From Streptococcus devriesei DSM 19639 (lineage in GTDB: Bacteria > Bacillota > Bacilli > Lactobacillales > Streptococcaceae), in the NCBI RefSeq assembly GCF_000423725.1, contig NZ_AUIN01000003.1, forward strand, positions 1 through 51,126: a stretch of 51,126 nt of DNA, written 5' to 3'. How positions within the stretch are numbered: the first letter of the stretch is position 1; each line of letters begins with the position of its first letter. A program made the translations under genes and the position numbers. Below the pieces are notes generated by a model that saw only the letters and a list, made by a program, of their open reading frames with translations, ran no database searches and was not told where the DNA came from. This document shows, one piece after another, positions 1 to 6,926 of this stretch.

Positions 1-1
1 G

Positions 2-172
2 GTAGCGACTGACTCTAGTCAATACGATTACGACCGAGAGTTTAAACAATACCATACTGCTCAAGAGATGGCTGATTTCCTCATTCAACTCTACAAGAGT
101 GATGAGGTGGTTGGCTTAGTTGATGTAACAGATTTCAGCTTCCACCTGAGCGCGCCGCTGTTTAAGCATTAA
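2..172 (+). CDS. C-terminal 56 residues of an unknown protein (cut by window edge)
   Basis: An open frame enters from the left edge and stops with TAA at 170-172. The visible part is acidic and aromatic (ending SFHLSAPLFKH) and has no motif I can assign. It is immediately followed by the folded repeat at 189-441, so that element lies at its 3' end. The frame is open over the whole visible stretch and has plausible streptococcal codon use, but there is no start or upstream context. I do not recognise the family. Confidence 0.5.
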   Translation, partial: VATDSSQYDYDREFKQYHTAQEMADFLIQLYKSDEVVGLVDVTDFSFHLSAPLFKH

Positions 173-188
173 AATGAATTATTTTAAA

Positions 189-441
189 GGGAGTGGGAAA
201 GAACCCAAAAATTGAAAATTTTGGTTCTCACCACTCCCTAGTTTCAAGGTGGTGACCTGAAACGGTCTCTCCCCAGACCGTTTCACTCCCACCCCCGCAC
301 AATTGGCTAGGTTTTCCGCTTTGGCCTTGTGGCAAAAGGAAAACCAGCCAGCAGTGGTTCATTGGTGCTAAAGCACCTAATGAACTGTGCAGGGGTAAGA
401 CTAAGTTGGCTTAGCCAACAAGTCTTACCCCCAACCACTGC
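189..441. repeat. Composite structured intergenic repeat, left copy
   Basis: This fills the 330-base gap between two converging 3' ends (unknown gene at 172 and rhodanese-like gene at 503). Visible parts in order: a hairpin with arms GGGAGTGG/CCACTCCC (189-238); a small hairpin GTTTCA/TGAAAC (241-263) that competes with the next one, GAAACGGTCT/AGACCGTTTC (259-284); an 18-bp motif at 287-304; a 13-bp bulged stem at 304-350; and a 91-bp core at 351-441. The 18-bp motif and the core recur, inverted, at the right end of the window. No convincing protein is encoded: a 90-residue open frame here is a by-product of the stems. Confidence 0.85.
351..441 (+). repeat. 91-bp three-way-junction core of the repeat, left copy
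   Basis: The outer arms GCAGTGGTT (351-359) and AACCACTGC (433-441) pair over 9 bp. Between them are two hairpins: one starting TTCATT with inner arms GGTGCT/AGCACC, and one with long arms GGGGTAAGACT/AGTCTTACCCC capped by GTTGGC/GCCAAC. The copy at 50822-50912 is the reverse complement with about 5 differences in 91 positions. Several differences keep pairing as G-U wobbles on one strand. The family is not known to me. Confidence 0.85.
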
Positions 442-502
442 GCCAAGAGTTTATTCCAAAACAGGAATACTGGACGAGTTTTTGCCCTGCCTCTTCTTTG
501 TA

Positions 503-862
503 TTATACCGCCGGTTCAATCGGCAGGTTCATGCCCTTCCAGCCTTCAAAGGCTCCTGCAAGCTCATAGGCTTTGAAACCAGCCTTATAAAGAGTCAGTA
601 AGGCCTGTTTGCCCAGAATTGTGCCGCCGTTCCAATCATAGACCACATAGGTTTTACTTTTATCAAGATCGGCTAAGTGCGCGTGCAGATCTTTGGCTGG
701 TATAGCTCTTGCTCCCTTGATTTGCTCTTTCTTCATTTGCGCCGGAGCATTGCGAATATCAAGGGCGACATAGTCTTCATTCCCGCTCTTCATAGCTTCT
801 AAGACTGTAAAGTGGTTAATATAAAGTTCTAAGTACATTTCTAAAAATTCAATCTTATCCAT
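503..862 (-). CDS. Rhodanese-fold protein lacking the catalytic cysteine
   Basis: A 119-residue single rhodanese domain: the ALDIRNA segment (about residues 33-39) is the CDC25-like N-terminal signature, and TYVVYDWNGG (71-80) is the active-site loop. In active sulfurtransferases the residue after VVY is the catalytic cysteine; here it is Asp76, so sulfur transfer by the usual route is unlikely. The start at 862 is preferred over longer frames because GGGAG lies 9 bases upstream. The gene starts one base after the MarR stop (864), so the two are almost certainly co-transcribed. It probably binds a ligand or partner rather than catalysing. The fold assignment is fairly secure, the role is unknown. 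Confidence 0.8.
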   Translation of the reverse strand: MDKIEFLEMYLELYINHFTVLEAMKSGNEDYVALDIRNAPAQMKKEQIKGARAIPAKDLHAHLADLDKSKTYVVYDWNGGTILGKQALLTLYKAGFKAYELAGAFEGWKGMNLPIEPAV

Positions 863-863
863 C

Positions 864-1277
864 TTATTTTTCTCCCATTTCATTTGCGATGCTGTCAAGC
901 ACTTCTTTTTGCCAATCAGCCAGATTAGCAATGACACCTTGCTCTATTTGGTGCATTTCTTGCCACATTTTAACCACTAACGTTTTACCTTCATTTGTTA
1001 AGACGATTAGGTTTTGCCGTCTGTCCTTAGGATTTTGTTGGCGTTTCACAAATCCTTTTGATTCCAGCATATCAATCAGCTGCCCAACCCTGGTCCTATC
1101 AATGGACATCAGTTCCCCGATTTTTATTTGCGTAATAGAATCATTGTTACTCAGCGTAACTAAAACACCGTACCCCCTCGAATCGATACCATACATCGAG
1201 AGAGATTTGGAAAACTGTTTATCCATCTTCTGAGCGACTTTACTAAGGGTATAGCCCCATGATTGTTCTAATTTCAA
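864..1277 (-). CDS. MarR-family transcriptional regulator
   Basis: A 137-residue protein with the MarR winged helix: ITQIKIGELMSIDRTRVGQLIDMLESKGFVKR (about 49-80) is the helix-turn-helix, followed by the wing NPKDRRQNLIVLT with the typical DRR turn. The helices at both ends would form the dimer interface. It begins with TTG, preceded by GAGGTGA at short distance. It heads a two-gene unit with the rhodanese-like protein and is divergent from the ArsR-type operon. MarR repressors usually control themselves and their neighbours, so the rhodanese is the likeliest target. The inducer cannot be read from sequence. Confidence 0.9.
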   Translation of the reverse strand: MKLEQSWGYTLSKVAQKMDKQFSKSLSMYGIDSRGYGVLVTLSNNDSITQIKIGELMSIDRTRVGQLIDMLESKGFVKRQQNPKDRRQNLIVLTNEGKTLVVKMWQEMHQIEQGVIANLADWQKEVLDSIANEMGEK

Positions 1278-1355
1278 ATCATCACCTCTTTTGATTATCA
1301 GCTATCCTGATTATATATTTTATGCAATAGTTTCCTTGCTTGCTCAGATAAATCT

Positions 1356-1414
1356 TTGACAAAAATACTGATAAATTGTACTCTTAAGATAGTTACACAT
1401 CAAGTTTTTTTGAT
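1356..1414 (+). promoter_or_regulatory. Promoter and ArsR-type operator of the arsenic-like operon
   Basis: A -35 TTGACA (1356-1361), a 17-base spacer and a -10 TACTCT (1379-1384) place transcription start near 1391. The interrupted palindrome ATCAA-N6-TTGAT (1399-1414) follows directly, where a bound repressor would block elongation. The same palindrome, with an identical 6-base spacer length, recurs at 1776-1791 before the permease. Confidence 0.8.
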
Positions 1415-1419
1415 ATGAG

Positions 1420-1749
1420 GTGATTGCAATCGGTCAGTATACACGTGATGCTCAAATTTTCAAGGCACTTGCGGATGAGAAGCGCCTGCAGGTATTGGAT
1501 TATTTACAGCAGGGAGAAACCTGTGCCTGTGTCTTAATTGAAGCTTTAGATATTCCCCAGTCGGCACTTTCTTACCATATGAAAATTTTATGTCAGTCTG
1601 GTCTTGTCACCAGCAGGCAGGAGGGAAAATGGAAACATTACAGCATCAGCAGTCTGGGCGCTAGCTATGTCATAGAGCGCCTCGGGCAATTAACCGCTGC
1701 TGACAGCAGTCATGCTAAAACCTGCCATTGCCAGCGAAAGTCATCGTAA
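1420..1749 (+). CDS. ArsR/SmtB-family metalloregulator
   Basis: A 109-residue winged-helix repressor. The CxC pair Cys35-Ala-Cys37 in ETCACVLIEALDIPQSALSYH sits in the metal-sensing helix, as in the ELCVCDL motif of As(III)/Sb(III)-responsive ArsR. Further cysteines are Cys58 and a C-terminal CHC (102-104). DNA binding would use the helix ending ALSYHMKIL. The frame can only begin at GTG 1420 or at a rarer codon just after it, because TGA lies at 1411-1413. GAGG is nearly contiguous with that GTG, so initiation looks weak or unusual. It heads an operon with a DUF318/ArsP-type permease and a thioredoxin-like protein, so an arsenical-type inducer is the best inference. Confidence 0.88.
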   Translation: MIAIGQYTRDAQIFKALADEKRLQVLDYLQQGETCACVLIEALDIPQSALSYHMKILCQSGLVTSRQEGKWKHYSISSLGASYVIERLGQLTAADSSHAKTCHCQRKSS

Positions 1750-1775
1750 GCATGACTTTTATTTAAACCTAATAT

Positions 1776-1791
1776 ATCAAATTTTTTTGAT
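1776..1791. promoter_or_regulatory. Second ArsR-type operator, before the permease
   Basis: ATCAA (1776-1780), a 6-base AT-only spacer and TTGAT (1787-1791) repeat the operator at 1399-1414. It lies in the 76-base gap between the repressor and the permease. A TATTAT (1793-1798) follows at once and could be a -10, which suggests a second internal regulated promoter. Confidence 0.7.
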
Positions 1792-1825
1792 CTATTATCT
1801 GTAAAACGTGAACGGAGGCCCAATG

Positions 1826-2821
1826 ATGTGGTCATTTATCCAAGATCAGATCCTCGGTATGAAATGGCTGAACAGCCTTGTCGGCAGAATCCTATCATCA
1901 CTCGGCCTTGACTTAGAGTCAAGACTGGGAGGGAGTTTACAATTTTTTGTTTATGATGTTATCAAGATTACCATTCTTTTATGTGTTCTGATTTTTATCA
2001 TTTCCTATATTCAAAGCTACTTTCCGCCAGAACGCAGCCGAAAGATCTTGAGCCGCTTTGACGGTCTGACAGCAAATATTATTTCTGCCCTGCTGGGAAC
2101 GGTAACCCCCTTTTGCTCCTGCTCCTCCATTCCTCTTTTCATGGGATTTTCAAGTGCCGGTCTGCCGGTCGGCGTGACCTTTTCCTTTTTAATTTCATCA
2201 CCGATGGTTGATTTGGGGAGCTTAATTTTGCTGATGAGTATTTTTGGCGGTAAAATCGCTGTTATCTATGTTATTTTGGGCTTAGTAATTGCTGTTGTTG
2301 GCGGATCTATTATTGAAAAACTGGGGATGGAAAAATACGTTGAGGATTTCGTCAAAAATGCTCAGGCTATTCATTTAGAGGCAGAAAGCTTAGCATGGTC
2401 TGACAGGCTGTCTTTTGCTAAAGAACAGGTTGCCGACACCTTTAAGAAAGTCTTTCCTTATATTCTGGCTGGTGTTGGCATTGGGGCTCTTATCCACAAT
2501 TGGATACCGGAACATTGGGTCACTCAGGTGCTCGGCAGCCACAATCCTTTAAGCGTTATCCTTGCAACACTGATTGGTATTCCCATGTACGCGGATATTT
2601 TCGGCTCTATTCCGATTGCTGAAGCACTGCTGAGTAAAGGTGCTCAGCTGGGAACGGTATTATCTTTTATGATGGCTGTCACCACTTTAAGTCTGCCATC
2701 GCTCATCATGTTAAAAAAGGCTGTCAAGCCTCAGCTCTTAGCCGTTTTTATCCTGATTTGCACTGTCGGTATCATTTTAGTAGGGTATGCTTTTAATATC
2801 CTGCAGGCATTTATATTTTAG
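1826..2821 (+). CDS. DUF318/ArsP-like permease
   Basis: A 331-residue polytopic membrane protein with about eight hydrophobic segments in two halves. The hallmark PFCSCSSIPLF (Cys97 and Cys99) resembles the CSCS-type motif of DUF318/YraQ/ArsP permeases. ArsP members export trivalent organoarsenicals, and the cysteines are thought to handle the thiophilic substrate. GGAGG lies 7 bases before ATG 1826, so that start is preferred to the GTG at 1808 or the ATG at 1823. It follows an ArsR-type repressor and its own operator and precedes a CxxC protein and an arsC remnant. Substrate is inferred from family and context. Confidence 0.85.
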   Translation: MWSFIQDQILGMKWLNSLVGRILSSLGLDLESRLGGSLQFFVYDVIKITILLCVLIFIISYIQSYFPPERSRKILSRFDGLTANIISALLGTVTPFCSCSSIPLFMGFSSAGLPVGVTFSFLISSPMVDLGSLILLMSIFGGKIAVIYVILGLVIAVVGGSIIEKLGMEKYVEDFVKNAQAIHLEAESLAWSDRLSFAKEQVADTFKKVFPYILAGVGIGALIHNWIPEHWVTQVLGSHNPLSVILATLIGIPMYADIFGSIPIAEALLSKGAQLGTVLSFMMAVTTLSLPSLIMLKKAVKPQLLAVFILICTVGIILVGYAFNILQAFIF

Positions 2822-2832
2822 GAGGTATCAAG

Positions 2833-3141
2833 ATGTCACTATTTGGAAAAAAAGAAAGTCAAAGTCTTAACAAGACTGCCCCTGCTGGAAGCGATTCTGT
2901 TGTTTTTAAGGTGCTGGGATCGGGCTGTAAGAAATGCCAAACTTTAGAAGCTAATGTCAAGCAAGCTTGTGAGGAAACTGCGCTCAAAGCTGTTGTCGAA
3001 CATGTCAAAGATTTCAGCCAAATTGCTAGCTATGGTGTTATGTCCACACCGGCTCTTGTTCTAAACGAAGAAGTCGTTTCTGCTGGTAAGGTCTTGTCTG
3101 CCGAGGACGTGAAGGCCATTATTCAGGAGAAACTGTCATGA
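2833..3141 (+). CDS. Small thioredoxin-like protein (GCKKC)
   Basis: A 102-residue cytosolic protein with a charged N-terminal extension and then a thioredoxin fold. VFKVLGSGCKKCQTLEANVK carries the redox pair Cys32/Cys35, and VMSTPALVLN supplies the cis-proline loop. This matches the 'redox-active disulfide protein' family that often accompanies DUF318 permeases. AGGAGG lies 7 bases upstream. Its stop TGA (3139-3141) overlaps the ATG of the degraded arsC by four bases, showing that it was translationally coupled to an arsenate reductase. It may deliver or reduce thiol-bound substrate for the permease (inference). Confidence 0.85.
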   Translation: MSLFGKKESQSLNKTAPAGSDSVVFKVLGSGCKKCQTLEANVKQACEETALKAVVEHVKDFSQIASYGVMSTPALVLNEEVVSAGKVLSAEDVKAIIQEKLS

Positions 3142-3277
3142 CCTAAAGCTCAAAGTTGCCTTTGTCTGCCTGCACAATTCCTGCAAAAACCAGATGACCG
3201 AAACCCTGTTCCATTATTCAGATATTTTTGAGGCCTATTCAGCAGGGATACAGACAAAATTAAAACAGCTTAGGTAA
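3138..3277 (+). pseudogene. Degraded arsenate reductase (LMW-phosphatase type arsC)
   Basis: The ATG at 3138 overlaps the previous stop but meets TAA after two codons (3144-3146). In another frame from 3146, about 43 codons read KLKVAFVCLHNSCKNQM and then an acidic aromatic segment ending in YSAG, closing with TAA at 3275-3277. This is the N-terminus of low-molecular-weight-phosphatase-type ArsC, with Cys and HNS of the P-loop. The P-loop arginine is Lys, and roughly two thirds of the usual ~130 residues are missing. A frameshift plus truncation make it a clear pseudogene. Confidence 0.8.
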
Positions 3278-3299
3278 AATTTATCTAGAGCTGTTTTTT
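3262..3299 (+). terminator. Rho-independent terminator of the arsenic-like operon
   Basis: Arms AAAACAGCT (3262-3270) and AGCTGTTTT (3289-3297), extended inward by TAGGTAAA/TTTATCTA, are followed by a T-run. The stem overlaps the end of the arsC remnant. Confidence 0.8.
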
Positions 3300-3335
3300 G
3301 TTGTTAATGTCCCCTTCTAACTGGCTAATACGAGG

Positions 3336-3420
3336 CTTTATTTAATCCCTAGAAATCTGCTAATAAACCGCAAGAGCAGCACAAACCAAGTCAAGAAAAC
3401 AGGCAAGGCGCATGCTTTTT
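3336..3420 (-). pseudogene. Fossil C-terminus of a paralogue of the 6239-6868 membrane protein
   Basis: Positions 3336-3373 are identical to 6237-6274, and similarity continues to about 3396/6297 with only transition differences. Read leftward, the piece encodes LTWFVLLLRFISRFLGIK and a stop, matching LIWFMLFLRFISRFLGIK of the intact gene. Weaker similarity reaches back to about 3415. The rest of the paralogue is absent; the tetR gene begins where it should continue. Confidence 0.75.
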
Positions 3421-3426
3421 CGACAC

Positions 3427-3990
3427 TTATTTCTCTCCTGCTTTCTCTAGCAGACTAACTAAATCATAAGTCTCCTCGATGAATTGTTCACGGCTATAAT
3501 TTTTTTGTGATAAAAACCACTCAATCATGGCAATAAGTCCAGCAATTCGGATGTGGATGGTAAAATCTTTTGAGTTGCCAATTTCCTCAGAAAAGACGCT
3601 ATCGTTCTCTGTTAAAAATACTTTGAGTACTTTGCGTATCGAACGAATGGCAAAGGGATAATTCGTTTCATTGAATAAGCGTTTGAAAAAGATGGTATTT
3701 TCCTGAAGATAATCATAAAGCTTACCCAAACTAACAAGAAATACATCTTGCTGGCTAAGGGATTGCATCAAGTCAATATCACTGACAATTGGCAGCAGAC
3801 TTAGCAGATAAGCATCTAAAAGGGCATACTTATCCTCAAAATGTAAATAAAAGGTTGAACGATTGATGTCAGCTAGGTTGCTAATATCATTGATGGTTAT
3901 TTCGGTAAAATCTTTTTCTAAAAGTAAGTTTGCAAATGCTTCATATATAGACTTTTGTGTTCGTTTGAAGCGACGATCTTGTTTATTCAT
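3427..3990 (-). CDS. TetR/AcrR-family regulator
   Basis: A 187-residue protein. The N-terminal helix-turn-helix runs from RRFKRTQKSIYEAFANLLLE through ITINDISNLADINRSTFYLHFEDKYAL (about residues 5-55), and the C-terminal all-helical ligand domain follows the TetR_C pattern (DUF4352-less, Gram-positive type). The start at 3990 is chosen because it begins just before the DNA-binding domain; the longer upstream frame (to 4152) would overlap the divergent glycosyltransferase. It is divergent from the glycosyltransferase/phosphatase pair with a 120-base gap containing the palindrome TGTTG-N6-CAACA (about 4019-4037), a likely operator. Effector unknown. Confidence 0.87.
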   Translation of the reverse strand: MNKQDRRFKRTQKSIYEAFANLLLEKDFTEITINDISNLADINRSTFYLHFEDKYALLDAYLLSLLPIVSDIDLMQSLSQQDVFLVSLGKLYDYLQENTIFFKRLFNETNYPFAIRSIRKVLKVFLTENDSVFSEEIGNSKDFTIHIRIAGLIAMIEWFLSQKNYSREQFIEETYDLVSLLEKAGEK

Positions 3991-4110
3991 TGGTGACTTT
4001 CTAGACAATATTAAATATGTGTTGATTATACAACAAATAGGGATTTTTGCCCATTGTTTCCTCGTTTTCATCTGATAAACTGAAAGCATTAAGAAACTGG
4101 AGGAAAAACG

Positions 4111-5292
4111 ATGAAACGTATTATCTTTATGGGAGTTCCCGCATTTGGTCACACCAATCCGACCTTATTAGTGGTCCAAAAATTAGTTGAAAACGGACAT
4201 CAGGTTCGCTACTATACCGTCTCAAATTTCAAAGAAAGCTTAGAAAGACTTGGTGCTGAGGTGATTTGCTACGATGAGAAAATGGCTTATATGACGGTTG
4301 AACATGTCAATCAGCCCACTCACAATCAAAAAAACCATTTTTCAGCCCTTTTAGCCATCGTTTCAGAAGCTATTGAGGATATCCGAAATACCTATCTTGA
4401 AGAGATTGGAGCTTGGCAGCCTGATGTCATTGTTGGCGACTCTCTTGCCCTGTGGGCCTCGGTTATTGCTGATAACCTAGATGTTCCATACGTTTCCTAC
4501 AATACGCATTTCGCTTTTAACGAATATACACCGACCATGTTAAGCGATTCTTCTTTCAAAGACAACTTTAAAATGCTTTTACACTTGCCTGAAATGATGG
4601 CAAATTACCATAAAATAAAAAGGCTTGGCTATCCAAGCAAGCACGTCACTGATCTCGCTTTAACCAGAACCGACTGTCCTGTTATTGTAACAACATCACA
4701 AAATTTTCAGCCTGCTGGTGCTAGCTTTTGCGAAACGATTCACTTTGTCGGACCGGTTATTCGAGAAAGCACCGCAGTTTGGAAGAAGTCTAATCGCCCG
4801 CTTGTTTATATTTCATTGGGGACTGTTAATAACCAAGCGAGCGACTTCTATCGTCACTGTTTTACAGCTTTAGGGAATAAGGAGTTCGACGTCCTCTTAT
4901 CTGTTGGGGCCAAAACAGATATAAACTCATTAGGACAGATTCCTCAAAATTTCCAAGTCGCTCATTCGTTTGATCAAATAGCTGTGCTAAAGTCAGCTGA
5001 TGTTTTCCTCACTCATTGCGGCTTAAACAGTACTAGCGAGGCACTCTATTACGAGGTTCCCCTCCTTGTTTTTCCGCAAACAATTGAACAAAATATGGTT
5101 GCTGAACAGGTTCTTGCAGCTGGTGCCGGTTTCAAACTTGAAAGCTACGCCCCTACGGCCATAGCTCAAGGCATTGAGGAAGTCCTTTATCATGCTAATT
5201 ATAAGAAACAAGCCAGCAAAGTAGCACAAGATTTTAGAGCTAGCGGTGGTGTTGAAGCCGCTATGCAAATTATTCTAAATCCCAAACAATAA
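4111..5292 (+). CDS. GT1/MGT-family glycosyltransferase
   Basis: A 393-residue GT-B fold enzyme of the macrolide-glycosyltransferase type. The N-terminal acceptor domain begins IIFMGVPAFGHTNP with His14 as the probable catalytic base. The donor domain carries VYISLGTVN (about 232-240) and the nucleotide-sugar motif HCGLNSTSEALYYEVPLLVF (302-321), closed by Q and E residues. These enzymes transfer sugar from UDP- or TDP-sugars to small hydrophobic acceptors, often inactivating macrolides or glycosylating lipids. No signal peptide is visible. GGAGG lies 7 bases upstream. It is followed 15 bases later by a phosphatase gene and controlled in all likelihood by the divergent TetR. Acceptor unknown; detoxification is one possibility. 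Confidence 0.87.
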   Translation: MKRIIFMGVPAFGHTNPTLLVVQKLVENGHQVRYYTVSNFKESLERLGAEVICYDEKMAYMTVEHVNQPTHNQKNHFSALLAIVSEAIEDIRNTYLEEIGAWQPDVIVGDSLALWASVIADNLDVPYVSYNTHFAFNEYTPTMLSDSSFKDNFKMLLHLPEMMANYHKIKRLGYPSKHVTDLALTRTDCPVIVTTSQNFQPAGASFCETIHFVGPVIRESTAVWKKSNRPLVYISLGTVNNQASDFYRHCFTALGNKEFDVLLSVGAKTDINSLGQIPQNFQVAHSFDQIAVLKSADVFLTHCGLNSTSEALYYEVPLLVFPQTIEQNMVAEQVLAAGAGFKLESYAPTAIAQGIEEVLYHANYKKQASKVAQDFRASGGVEAAMQIILNPKQ

Positions 5293-5307
5293 TGGAGTGA
5301 ATAGCCT

Positions 5308-6123
5308 ATGAGCAAGACAGACAGAACAATCAAAAATTCAGGTCAAGAAATTGTCTGCGCTAGCATCAAAAACCTACGTGATTTAGGTGGTTACAGAACC
5401 GTTGATGGAAAAACGGTCAAACACCATCTCCTTTTCAGAGGACCTGTCTTAGCAAATCTCTCTCAAGAGGCTCAAGCAAGAATAGATAGCTTACAGCTCA
5501 AACAAATTTTAGATTTAAGGTCAGAGCAGGAAGCTATGCAAATGCCCGATTATATTCCGAAAGAATGTTCTTATGTGAGACACTGTGCCAGTGTCATCAA
5601 CGGAGTTGAAATCGACCTATCTCCAGAAGCATTAAAAAACAATATTTTCAAAAACCCTTGGAATTTTATCCGCTTGCTAAAAAACTCTTTCAATCAAACC
5701 AGTTATAATGACATGGTCTTTTCAAATCCAGCCTTCTATGAGCTCTTTCAATTACTAGAAAATCAACAAGTACCGCTTTACTTTCATTGTACAGCCGGAA
5801 AAGACAGAACTGGTCTGGCAGCACTTCTCATCTTATTGGTATTAGGCGTAACCAAAGAACAGGCTTTAGATGATTTCGAATTGACAAATCATTACTATGC
5901 GAAGAAGATTAAAGCAGCACAAGAAAAACATCAATTACTGTGTTGTTTTTCCAAAAAAGCAAGGCTACTTATCCAGTCAAGTGAAGGGGTAACTAGACTA
6001 GCTGCAGAACATGCTCTGCAAGCTATTTTAGACAAATACGCTTCCTTTGAAAACTACTTTTATCAAGAATTTGGTCTAGATGAAACAAGGTTGGAACAAC
6101 TTAGACAAAATTATACCGCTTAA
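5308..6123 (+). CDS. Tyrosine/lipid phosphatase (CX5R family)
   Basis: A 271-residue cytosolic phosphatase of the bacterial tyrosine-phosphatase-like group. NLRDLGGYRT (22-31) is its usual N-terminal signature, ILDLRSEQE follows at 67-75, and the catalytic P-loop HCTAGKDRTG (160-169) holds nucleophile Cys161 and Arg167. The KD inside the loop is typical of dual protein/phosphoinositide phosphatases such as Listeria LipA-type enzymes. GGAGTG lies 8 bases upstream, and it is co-transcribed with the glycosyltransferase. Why a GT1 enzyme and a CX5R phosphatase share an operon is unclear; perhaps both act on a phosphorylated glyco-acceptor (speculative). Confidence 0.85.
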   Translation: MSKTDRTIKNSGQEIVCASIKNLRDLGGYRTVDGKTVKHHLLFRGPVLANLSQEAQARIDSLQLKQILDLRSEQEAMQMPDYIPKECSYVRHCASVINGVEIDLSPEALKNNIFKNPWNFIRLLKNSFNQTSYNDMVFSNPAFYELFQLLENQQVPLYFHCTAGKDRTGLAALLILLVLGVTKEQALDDFELTNHYYAKKIKAAQEKHQLLCCFSKKARLLIQSSEGVTRLAAEHALQAILDKYASFENYFYQEFGLDETRLEQLRQNYTA

Positions 6124-6132
6124 CGTATTTTA

Positions 6133-6193
6133 AAATCATACAGCGCCTCTAAGAATAGGCAAAAAGTCCATCTTTTAAGGTGCTGTATGATTT
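6133..6193 (+). terminator. Long hairpin closing the glycosyltransferase/phosphatase operon
   Basis: Arms AAATCATACAGCGCC (6133-6147) and GGTGCTGTATGATTT (6179-6193) pair over 15 bp with one G-U. The 31-base apical part contains a second hairpin, AAAAAG/CTTTT. No long T-run follows, so it may be a structured 3' end or a repeat element rather than a classic terminator. Confidence 0.5.
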
Positions 6194-6238
6194 ATCCCAA
6201 AAGACTTCCTACTCCATCTAACTAGGTCATATAAAACT

Positions 6239-6868
6239 TTATTTAATCCCTAGAAATCTGCTAATAAACCGCAAAAACAACATAAACCAAATCAAGAGTG
6301 CAGGAATAATGATAAAGATAGTCTCAAATGGCAGTAACCAAGGATAGGCCATGACAAGCTGCGATAGTGCGACAAGTATCCCCGTAACTAAAATGAGCTT
6401 GGATTTTTTAGACAGCGAGAAACTGATGGTCACAATAAGCACAGACAGCGCTAGGGAAGCCATGTGAACTGCTGCCACCATAGATGAGATGACCAGTTTA
6501 GCAATGGTATCATCTAAAACCATATGATAGACTGGGTAAACAAGCCTTCCTGAAAATAGAGAAGTTAAAACTAAAGCCATAGCAAGGATAATGATCAAAC
6601 TGCTGCCAATACTTTTAACCAGTCGGCATTTGACATAGGCCAATAAGAGATGACTAGAGATGAGCAGAAAAACCACAGAGAAGATGGCTGCTTCAGAAAT
6701 AACCGCAAGGGCTGTGCCATGTTTTTCTACCCATAATACGAGTTCAGAAGAGGTTGATAAATCTTGCGTTATGGACATCAGAAAGTAATAAATGGCTGAA
6801 ATGAATAAAGCAAAGCCCCAAAGCGAGCAAAATAGCAAGTATTTTTCTATTTTTCCCTTGTTTTTCAT
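6239..6868 (-). CDS. Polytopic membrane protein of unknown function
   Basis: A 209-residue protein with six hydrophobic helices (roughly 12-32, 50-75, 84-105, 127-148, 156-173, 178-205) and short charged loops. I recognise no family motif. GGAGG and AAAGGCG precede the ATG. It is the last gene of the leftward set 8053-6239 behind an FAD-type oxidoreductase and another small membrane protein, all downstream of a TetR palindrome, so it may be part of a membrane redox or stress module. A fossil of its C-terminus lies at 3336-3420. Confidence 0.75.
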   Translation of the reverse strand: MKNKGKIEKYLLFCSLWGFALFISAIYYFLMSITQDLSTSSELVLWVEKHGTALAVISEAAIFSVVFLLISSHLLLAYVKCRLVKSIGSSLIIILAMALVLTSLFSGRLVYPVYHMVLDDTIAKLVISSMVAAVHMASLALSVLIVTISFSLSKKSKLILVTGILVALSQLVMAYPWLLPFETIFIIIPALLIWFMLFLRFISRFLGIK

Positions 6869-6926
6869 TTCGCCTTTCCCTCCATGATATGCTCTATCAA
6901 AACAAGTTCATTTCACAAAGCACTCA

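Noticed and set aside
329..601. Open frame of 90 residues within and after the left composite repeat
   Set aside because: It runs through the stems of the repeat and into the antisense of the rhodanese gene, has no ribosome site and looks like a by-product of structure.
889..1233. 114-residue frame antisense to the MarR gene
   Set aside because: Shadow of the real gene; no promoter or ribosome site.
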